NCBI RefSeq assembly: GCF_030646165.1
Contig: NZ_JAUTDO010000013.1
Coordinates: forward strand, 58,606 to 122,605
Length of the DNA: 64,000 bases
DNA from: Conexibacter sp. CPCC 206217
Lineage (GTDB): Bacteria; Actinomycetota; Thermoleophilia; Solirubrobacterales; Solirubrobacteraceae
Direction of reading: 5' to 3'
Numbering within the stretch: position 1 is the first letter of the stretch; every line of letters starts with the position of its first letter. The position numbers and the translations under genes are program-made. Below, in pieces: positions 58,275 through 64,000 of this stretch. The notes below the pieces were generated by a model. That model had not been told where the DNA came from. It ran no database searches and worked only from the letters and a program-made list of their open reading frames with translations.

Positions 58275-59620
58275 TCGAGCTCCTGCTGGTTCTCATCGCG
58301 ATCGCGTTGGTCGTGATCTGCGGGCTCTTCGTCGCGGCCGAGTTCTCGTTCGTGACGATCGACCGTGCCACGGTCGACCGCGCCGCCGAGTCCGGTGACG
58401 CCAGAGCCAGGGGCGTGCAGAGAGCGCTCAGATCGCTCTCGACCCAGCTGTCCGGCGCGCAGCTCGGCATCACCGTCACGAACCTGCTGATCGGCTTCCT
58501 CTCGGAACCGGCGATCGCGGAGCTGATCGACGGGCCGCTGGAGACCTTCGGCGTGCCCAGCGGCGCCGTCCACGGCGTCGCGCTGACGCTCGCGCTGATC
58601 ATCTCGACCGTCTTCACGATGGTGCTCGGCGAGCTGGTGCCGAAGAACCTCGCGATCGCGCGCCCGCTGCAGACCGCCCGCGCGGTGCAGGGCTTCATGC
58701 GCGGCTTCACGCGCGTCAACCACGGGCTGATCCACTGGTTCAACTCGGTCGCCAACGCGATCCTGCACAGACTCGGGATCGAGCCGCAGGAGGAGCTGGC
58801 CTCGGCGCGCTCGGCAGAGGAGCTGACGTCGCTCGTGCGGCGCTCCGCCGAGCAGGGCACGCTGGAGCTGGAGACCGCGACGCTGCTGCAGCGCTCGCTT
58901 GCGTTCGGCGACCGCCGCGCCGACGACGTGATGACGCCGCGCGTGCGGATGCGCACGCTGGAGGACGACGAGCCGGTCATCAGGGTGATCGAGGCGGCGC
59001 GCGAGAGCGGCTTCTCGCGCTTCCCGGTCGTCGGCGAGTCGTCCGACGAGGTCGTCGGCATCGTCCACGTCAAGCACGCCGTCTCGGTCCCCTTCGACCG
59101 GCGCGAAGCGGTCCCGATCAGGGCGGTGATGTCGAGACCGGTGATGGTTCCGTCGTCGATCGAGCTCGATCCGCTGCTGGCGATCCTGCGCGAGGGCGGC
59201 TTGCAGATCGCCGTCGTCGTCGACGAGTTCGGCGGCGTCGACGGGCTCGTGACGCTCGAGGACGTCGTCGAGGAGATCGTCGGCGAGGTCGTCGACGAGC
59301 ATGACCGCCGCGACCTCAGCGCGCGCAGACGGCCCGACGGCAGCTGGATCCTGTCCGGCCTGCTGCGGCCCGACGAGGCCGCGCGCGCGACCGGCGTCCT
59401 GTTCCCTGAGGACGAGGAGTACGAGACGATCGGCGGGCTGATCCAGGACGAGCTGAACCGCCTGCCGGCCGCCGGCGACGAGATAGTGCTGAAGACCAGA
59501 GACGTCGAAGGCCGCCGCTGCGAGGTCACGCTGACGGTCGTGCGGCTCGACGGCATGCGCGTCGACCGGGTCCTGTTCGAGTCCGAATGCGTCGACCCCG
59601 ACGAGGAGGACGACGACTGA
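58271..59620 (+). CDS. CNNM/CorC-family transporter (DUF21-CBS)
   Basis: 449 residues. A DUF21 membrane domain (about 1-190; LFVAAEFSFVTIDRATVDRA, QLSGAQLGITVTNLLIGFLSE, MVLGELVPKNLAIARP), a CBS pair (about 215-340; DRRADDVMTPRVRM, GFSRFPVVGES, LREGGLQIAVVVDEFGGVDG) and a C-terminal CorC_HlyC domain (about 355-440). CNNM/CorC proteins export Mg2+ (or exchange Na+/Mg2+). The acidic tail is DPDEEDDD. Followed with TGATG overlap by a second CNNM gene, so the two may form a hetero-complex. Confidence 0.93.
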   Translation: MIELLLVLIAIALVVICGLFVAAEFSFVTIDRATVDRAAESGDARARGVQRALRSLSTQLSGAQLGITVTNLLIGFLSEPAIAELIDGPLETFGVPSGAVHGVALTLALIISTVFTMVLGELVPKNLAIARPLQTARAVQGFMRGFTRVNHGLIHWFNSVANAILHRLGIEPQEELASARSAEELTSLVRRSAEQGTLELETATLLQRSLAFGDRRADDVMTPRVRMRTLEDDEPVIRVIEAARESGFSRFPVVGESSDEVVGIVHVKHAVSVPFDRREAVPIRAVMSRPVMVPSSIELDPLLAILREGGLQIAVVVDEFGGVDGLVTLEDVVEEIVGEVVDEHDRRDLSARRRPDGSWILSGLLRPDEAARATGVLFPEDEEYETIGGLIQDELNRLPAAGDEIVLKTRDVEGRRCEVTLTVVRLDGMRVDRVLFESECVDPDEEDDD

Positions 59621-60666
59621 TGGCGGGGGACCTGCTCGCGATCGCGCTGACGGTCCTGCTGCTCGCGCTCAACGCCTTCTTCGTCGGCGCGGAGTTCGCG
59701 CTGATCTCCGCGCGCCGCAGCTCGATCGAGCCGCGCGCCGACGAGGGCGGCCGGATGGCGAAGGTCGCGCTCTACGGGATGGAGCACGTCTCGCTGATGC
59801 TGGCCGGCGCGCAGCTCGGCATCACGATCTGCACGCTCGGCCTCGGCGTCCTCGGCGAGCCGGCGATCGCGCACCTGCTGGAGGATCCGTTCCACAGCAT
59901 CGGGATCCCGGAATCGCTGATCCACCCGATCGCGTTCGTGATCGCGCTCAGCCTGATCGGCTTCCTGCACGTCGTGCTCGGCGAGATGGTGCCGAAGAAC
60001 ATCGCGCTCGCCGGACCGGATCGCGCGGTGCTCGTGCTGGCGCCGCCGATGGTCCTGATCGTGAGACTGCTGCACCCCGCGATCGCGCTGCTGAACTGGC
60101 TCGCGAACGTCACGCTGCGCGCGGGCGGGATCAGAGCGAGAGACGAGGTCACGAGCGCGTTCACGCGCGACGAGGTCGCCGGACTGGTGGAGGAGTCGCG
60201 CCGCGAGGGCCTGCTCGACCCGTCCGAGGGGCACGTGCTGGTGGAGGCGCTGAAGTTCGCCGAGCGCGACGCGAGGTCGGTCCTGCTGCCCAACGACACG
60301 CTCGTCACGGTCCCGAACACGATCACGCCCGCCGAACTGGAGGACGTCGCCGCCTCGACCGGCTTCTCGCGCTTCCCGGTCACCGACTCCGACGGCGACT
60401 ACATCGGCTATCTGCACCTGAAGGATGCGCTGGAGCTGAGACAGCGTCACCGCACGCGGCCGATCGCCCAGCGCTGGATCCGTCCGCTGCCGGCGGTCGC
60501 GGTGACCGATCGCCTGCGCCACGTGCTCGCGACGATGCAGCGCTCCGGCGCGCACCTCGCGCAGGTGCTCGGGCCCGACGGCAGACGGCTCGGCGTCGCG
60601 GCGCTGGAGGACGTGCTGGAAGAGCTGGTCGGCGAGATCCGCGACGAGAGCACGCGGGCGGCGTAG
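59620..60666 (+). CDS. Second CNNM/CorC-family protein, short form
   Basis: 348 residues. DUF21 domain (about 1-185; LNAFFVGAEFALISARRSSI, LMLAGAQLGITICTLGLGVL, VVLGEMVPKNIALAGP) and CBS pair (about 205-345; GFSRFPVTDSDGDYIGYLHL, LGVAALEDVLEELVGEIRDE). It lacks the C-terminal CorC_HlyC domain of its neighbour. Paired long and short CNNM genes are common in actinobacteria. The start overlaps the upstream stop. Confidence 0.92.
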   Translation: MAGDLLAIALTVLLLALNAFFVGAEFALISARRSSIEPRADEGGRMAKVALYGMEHVSLMLAGAQLGITICTLGLGVLGEPAIAHLLEDPFHSIGIPESLIHPIAFVIALSLIGFLHVVLGEMVPKNIALAGPDRAVLVLAPPMVLIVRLLHPAIALLNWLANVTLRAGGIRARDEVTSAFTRDEVAGLVEESRREGLLDPSEGHVLVEALKFAERDARSVLLPNDTLVTVPNTITPAELEDVAASTGFSRFPVTDSDGDYIGYLHLKDALELRQRHRTRPIAQRWIRPLPAVAVTDRLRHVLATMQRSGAHLAQVLGPDGRRLGVAALEDVLEELVGEIRDESTRAA

Positions 60667-60674
60667 ATCCAGGC

Positions 60675-61850
60675 TCAGCCGGCCCGCCCCCGCCGCACCA
60701 GCAGCACCGCCCCGAGCACGCCGCCGCAGATCGAGCCGATGAAGATCCCGACCTTTGCGGCGTCGGTCAGCCGCGGATCGGTGAAGGCGAGGTCGGCGAT
60801 GAACAGCGAGACGGTGAAGCCGATCCCGCCGAGCGCGCCGACGCCGAACACCTGACCGCGCGCCATCCCGCCCGGCAGCGTGCCGATCCGCAGCTTCAGC
60901 GCCAGCAGCGTCGCGCCGGAGATGCCGATCAGCTTGCCGAGCACGAGCGCGGCCGCGACCGCCCACGTGAGGCGGCTGGAGAGCGCGTCGCTCAAGGCGC
61001 CGCCACCGAAGTCGACGCCGGCGTTGGCGAGCGCGAACAGCGGCACGATCGCGTAGGCGCTGACGGGGTGCAGGCGGTGCTCCAGCCGGCTGTGGACGTC
61101 GCGGCCGCGGAACGGGCGCGCTGGCACGAGCAGCCCGAGCGCGACGCCCGCGATCGTCGCGTGCACGCCCGACTCGTAGACCGCGACCCAGACCAGCAGC
61201 GCCAGCGGCGCGTACGCCCACATGCGCGTGACGCCGAGGCGCTGGAAGAGGACGACGGCGGACAGGCCGGCGATCGCGACCGCGGCCCAGCCGATCGACA
61301 GTCCGTCGGCGTAGAAGATCGCGATGATCGCGATCGCGATGACGTCGTCGACGATCGCGATCGTCAGCAGGAACAGCCGCACCCCCGAGCTGACGCGGGA
61401 GCCGAGCAGCGCGAGCACGCCGACCGCGAAGGCGATGTCGGTCGCGGCCGGGATCGCCCAGCCCTTCGCCGCCTCGCCGCCGGCGACGATCAGCGTGAAG
61501 ATCAGCGCCGGCAGCGCGACCCCGCCGGCCGCGGCGATCGCGGGCAGCGCGGCCGCGCGGCGGTCCTGCAGCTCGCCGGTCACCAGCTCGCGCTTGATCT
61601 CCATCCCGACGACGAAGAAGAAGACGGCCATCAGCAGGTCGTTGACCCAGCCGTGCAGGTCGAGGTCGATCGCCGCGTCGCCGATCCCGACGTCGACGTG
61701 CGTGTGCCAGAGGTCGAAGTAGGCGTCGCTCCACGGGCTGTTGGCCCACACCAGCGCGACGATCGCGGCCAGCAGCAGCACCAGCCCGCCGACGACCTCG
61801 TCGTCGAGGAAGTCGCTCAGCGGGTCGACGACCTTGGTGCGGATGCTCAT
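60675..61850 (-). CDS. nhaA: Na+/H+ antiporter NhaA
   Basis: 391 residues. The ion-site motif ATDIAFAVGVLALLG and LTIAIVDDVIAIAIIAIFYA (the Asp pair of NhaA) are present, with the usual start SDFLDDEVVGGLVLLLAAIV and MAVFFFVVGMEIKRELV. It expels sodium in exchange for protons. The C-terminus ends in LLVRRGRAG. The frame is open far upstream but the family start is at 61850. Convergent with the second CNNM gene; chrA lies just upstream on the same strand. Confidence 0.96.
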   Translation of the reverse strand: MSIRTKVVDPLSDFLDDEVVGGLVLLLAAIVALVWANSPWSDAYFDLWHTHVDVGIGDAAIDLDLHGWVNDLLMAVFFFVVGMEIKRELVTGELQDRRAAALPAIAAAGGVALPALIFTLIVAGGEAAKGWAIPAATDIAFAVGVLALLGSRVSSGVRLFLLTIAIVDDVIAIAIIAIFYADGLSIGWAAVAIAGLSAVVLFQRLGVTRMWAYAPLALLVWVAVYESGVHATIAGVALGLLVPARPFRGRDVHSRLEHRLHPVSAYAIVPLFALANAGVDFGGGALSDALSSRLTWAVAAALVLGKLIGISGATLLALKLRIGTLPGGMARGQVFGVGALGGIGFTVSLFIADLAFTDPRLTDAAKVGIFIGSICGGVLGAVLLVRRGRAG

Positions 61851-61861
61851 TCCCCCGCACC

Positions 61862-63061
61862 CTATCCGGACAGCGGACCTCCCGCGAGCGCCACGATCGC
61901 GCCGACGGCGCCCGCGCTCAGCAGGGTCGTGACCGTGCCGCGTCTGGCGACGAACAGCAGCAGCGCGCCGCCGGCCAGCACGGCGATCTGCCACGTCTGC
62001 GAGAGGCCGAGCGCGAGCGGGATCGCGGAGCCGACGATCGCGCCGATCGCGGCCGGGCCGGCGCCGTCGAGGAAGGCGCGCGCGTCGGGCTGGGTGCGCA
62101 GGCGGTCGAAGCGGTCGGCGCCGAGCAGGATGAACGAGAACGACGGCGCGAACGCGACCAGCGACGCCAGCAGCGCGCCGCCGAGGCCGTGCGCGGCGTA
62201 GCCGACGACGGCGATCGTCTGCGTCACCGGGCCGGGGGTCGCCTGGCCGAGCGCGACGGCGTTGAGGAACTCGCCGTCGGTCATCCAGCGGTAGTGCTCG
62301 ACCGCGTCGGCCTGCATCAACGGGATGATCACGAAGCCGCCGCCGTAGGAGAGCGCGCCGACCTTGAAGGCGGTCCAGCAGAGCGCGGCGAGGCCGCCGG
62401 CGGTCACGGTGGCGGCGGCGAGCACGAGCAGCGGCGGCCAGGCGATCGCGCGGGCGCAGCCGGACGTGCCGGATGCGCGGCCGGCGTCCGCCCGCCGCCA
62501 CAGCAGCTCGATCGCGCCGCACGCCAGCAGCACCAGCACGAGCCACGGGCCCAGCAGCGCCGTGGAGACGGCGCCGGCGAGCAGGTAGCCGATCCAACGC
62601 GCGCGGTGCGCCTGGCCGGCCGCGCGCGACCAGCTGCCCGGCATCAGCGAGACGCCGGCCTGCACCGCGACGGCCGCGACGACCGCGCCCGCTCCGGCGC
62701 CGACGCCGCGGATCCAGTCGGGCGGGTGGCCGAGGAACAGCGCCGCCAGCAGGATGATCAGCACCAGCCCCGGCACGATGAAGGCCGCACCGCCGACCAA
62801 CGCGCCGGCGATGCCGCGCAGGCGCCAGGCGCAGTAGATCGCCAGCTGCGTCGAGGCCGGGCCGGGCAGCACGTTGGTCGCCGCGATCCCGTGCTCGAAG
62901 TCGTCGGAGGCGAGCCAGCCGCGGCGCGTCACGACCAGCTCGCGCAGCAGCTGCACGTGGGCGGGCGGCCCGCCGAAGCCGAGGCAGCCGATCCGGCCCC
63001 ATTCGCGGACGATCGTGCCCAGCGTCGGAGCGGTCGCGGGCGCAGGCACGGTGCCGCGCAC
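61862..63061 (-). CDS. chrA: Chromate transporter ChrA, two CHR domains
   Basis: 399 residues with two CHR domains: the first begins WGRIGCLGFGGPPAHVQLLR and includes NVLPGPASTQLAIY; the second begins FKVGALSYGGGFVIIPLMQ and includes ALGQATPGPVTQTIAVVGY. ChrA expels chromate with protons; many family members have no tested substrate. It lies 11 bases from nhaA on the same strand and is probably co-transcribed. Divergent from uppP. Confidence 0.93.
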   Translation of the reverse strand: MRGTVPAPATAPTLGTIVREWGRIGCLGFGGPPAHVQLLRELVVTRRGWLASDDFEHGIAATNVLPGPASTQLAIYCAWRLRGIAGALVGGAAFIVPGLVLIILLAALFLGHPPDWIRGVGAGAGAVVAAVAVQAGVSLMPGSWSRAAGQAHRARWIGYLLAGAVSTALLGPWLVLVLLACGAIELLWRRADAGRASGTSGCARAIAWPPLLVLAAATVTAGGLAALCWTAFKVGALSYGGGFVIIPLMQADAVEHYRWMTDGEFLNAVALGQATPGPVTQTIAVVGYAAHGLGGALLASLVAFAPSFSFILLGADRFDRLRTQPDARAFLDGAGPAAIGAIVGSAIPLALGLSQTWQIAVLAGGALLLFVARRGTVTTLLSAGAVGAIVALAGGPLSG

Positions 63062-63099
63062 GATAGTCGGCCGGCGCGGTCAGGTAGCCTGCCGGGCGC

Positions 63100-63936
63100 A
63101 TGGATCTCTGGCAAGCGATCGTCCTCGGAGCCGTCGAGGGCGTCACCGAATTCCTGCCGATCTCCAGCACGGGCCATCTGACGATCCTCGAGTCGGCGTT
63201 CGGCTTCAAGCTCGACGATCCCGACATCACCGCGTTCACGGCGATCATCCAGGTCGGCGCGGTGTTCGCGACGCTGCTGTTCCTGCGCGAGGACATCAGA
63301 CGGATCCTGCTCGCGTTCTTCCGCGGCCTGCGGACGCCGCAGGAGCGCGCCAAGCTCGACTTCAAGTTCGCGATCGCGGTCCTGATCGGCTCGATCCCGA
63401 TCGGGATCGTCGGCCTGCTGTTCCAGGATCAGATCGAGACGACGCTGCGCAGCCTCTGGTTCGTCGGCTCGGCGCTGATCCTGTGGAGCTTCGTGATGTT
63501 CTGGGCCGACCTCAACGCGACGCAGGAACGCCACGAGAAGGACGTCACGCGCAAGGACACGCTGATCATTGGCCTGACGCAGTGCCTGGCGCTGATCCCG
63601 GGCGTCTCGCGCTCGGGCGCGACGATGTCGGCGGGCCTGCTGCGCGGGCTCGACCGCGTCACCGTCACGCGCCTGTCGTTCTTCCTCTCGATCCCGGCGC
63701 TGACGGCCGCCGGCGTGCTGCAGACGGTGACGAAGTTCTCCGACATCTCCAACGGCGTCGGCTGGGGGCCGACGATCGTCGCGACCGTCGTCAGCTTCGT
63801 CGTCGCCTACTTCGCCGTCTCGTGGCTGCTGAGATTCATCGCCGGGCACACGTACGCGATATTCATCGTCTATCGCGTCGTGCTCGGGACGCTCGTGCTG
63901 CTGCTCGCCGCGACCGGCGTGCTGAGCGCGACCTAG
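63100..63936 (+). CDS. uppP: Undecaprenyl-diphosphatase
   Basis: 278 residues with eight predicted helices. Both signature loops are present: VEGVTEFLPISSTGHL and LIPGVSRSGATMSAGLLRG, with the catalytic Glu, Ser and Arg residues. UppP recycles the lipid carrier for peptidoglycan and other envelope polymers, and gives bacitracin resistance. It stands alone. The sequence after its stop drops in GC. Confidence 0.97.
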   Translation: MDLWQAIVLGAVEGVTEFLPISSTGHLTILESAFGFKLDDPDITAFTAIIQVGAVFATLLFLREDIRRILLAFFRGLRTPQERAKLDFKFAIAVLIGSIPIGIVGLLFQDQIETTLRSLWFVGSALILWSFVMFWADLNATQERHEKDVTRKDTLIIGLTQCLALIPGVSRSGATMSAGLLRGLDRVTVTRLSFFLSIPALTAAGVLQTVTKFSDISNGVGWGPTIVATVVSFVVAYFAVSWLLRFIAGHTYAIFIVYRVVLGTLVLLLAATGVLSAT

Positions 63937-63958
63937 CTGTAAGTCCCAAGCAGGTTGT

Positions 63959-64000
63959 TTAGGCGGTTGGCTGGGGTTTGTCGGCCGATGGCTTGGTGTT
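63959..64000 (-). CDS. Possible transposase 3' end, cut by the window edge
   Basis: The minus strand from base 64000 reads 13 codons (NTKPSADKPQPTA) to a TAA at 63959-63961, then an A/T-richer stretch ending TGT...at 63938, which resembles an insertion-sequence terminal repeat. The last 64 bases are about 56% GC against roughly 70% or more around them. The evidence is compositional, and the protein piece is too short to assign. Confidence 0.25.
   Translation of the reverse strand, partial: NTKPSADKPQPTA

Noticed and set aside
55991..59302. Very long minus-strand open frame opposite the PI-PLC and CNNM genes
   Set aside because: Arg/Ala/Gln-rich translation with no domain. Stop codons are rare in all frames at this GC content, and the plus strand carries recognisable proteins.
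60675..63365. An uninterrupted minus-strand frame covering nhaA and the chrA region, suggesting one 896-residue fusion
   Set aside because: Only the last 391 residues are NhaA; the rest is the out-of-frame shadow of chrA, which has its own correct frame and start.

Overview
The window reads as a chromosomal segment of a very GC-rich actinobacterium. Long open frames occur in nearly every phase, GTG and TTG starts are common, and genes are packed with ATGA, GTGA or TGATG overlaps. The gene set (YcnI and CopC copper proteins, choice-of-anchor-D/FG-GAP surface proteins, the transglutaminase/alpha-E/ATP-grasp trio, and heavy use of the AGA arginine codon in some genes) suggests a soil actinobacterium of the Thermoleophilia, perhaps Conexibacter-like. 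That placement is an inference; there is no rRNA gene to confirm it. I recognised no tRNA, rRNA or CRISPR array.

Layout. 1-1814: copper-handling secreted proteins (a cut-off YcnI, a small membrane protein, a YcnI-CopC fusion) ending in a strong hairpin. 2016-5439: a thiol-redox/copper operon (DsbA-like, VKOR, polytopic membrane protein, SCO1). 5510-7825: a coiled-coil winged-helix protein, a small S4 protein, rpsD with a structured leader holding a mini-ORF, and a SirB1-like protein. 7822-10619: a crcB remnant, LysR, thioredoxin, a small conserved protein and a GntR regulator. 10744-13074: two tandem ferritin-like proteins and an L,D-transpeptidase. 13129-15285: a YibE/F membrane protein and unknown secreted proteins. 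15442-20500: a coupled mini-ORF, two sulfatase-fold proteins without the usual catalytic cysteine, and an MFS transporter. 20503-24044: PHP phosphoesterase, APS kinase, a membrane protein and a VapBC-type toxin-antitoxin pair.

24103-31434 (minus strand) is a response regulator / histidine kinase / LolA-like / ABC transporter set, split by an oppositely oriented alkB-rubredoxin-tetR cassette. 31608-40378 is the most coherent accessory region. It holds a seven-bladed FG-GAP surface protein, a translationally coupled secreted protein, an EfeO/imelysin-like lipoprotein and a long FTR1 iron permease. DtxR/IdeR-like boxes lie in front of both transcription units, so I read it as an iron-responsive envelope locus. 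40389-49062: DedA, DUF6328, the transglutaminase/alpha-E/ATP-grasp cluster, and a large secreted GH78 rhamnosidase. 49116-55759: an ABC-F ATPase with an attenuator-like leader, an alpha/beta hydrolase, TetR and AraC regulators, PhoD-like phosphatase and another TetR with a clear palindromic operator. 56000-63936: a membrane-anchored PI-PLC-like protein, two CNNM/CorC proteins preceded by a Pro/Arg-rich leader ORF, NhaA, ChrA and UppP. The last 60 bases drop in GC and may be the edge of an insertion sequence.

Strongest leads: the iron-box cluster at 31.5-40.4 kb, the sulfatase-like pair at 15.4-20.5 kb, the MgtL-like leader at 58188, and the leaders of rpsD and the ABC-F gene.
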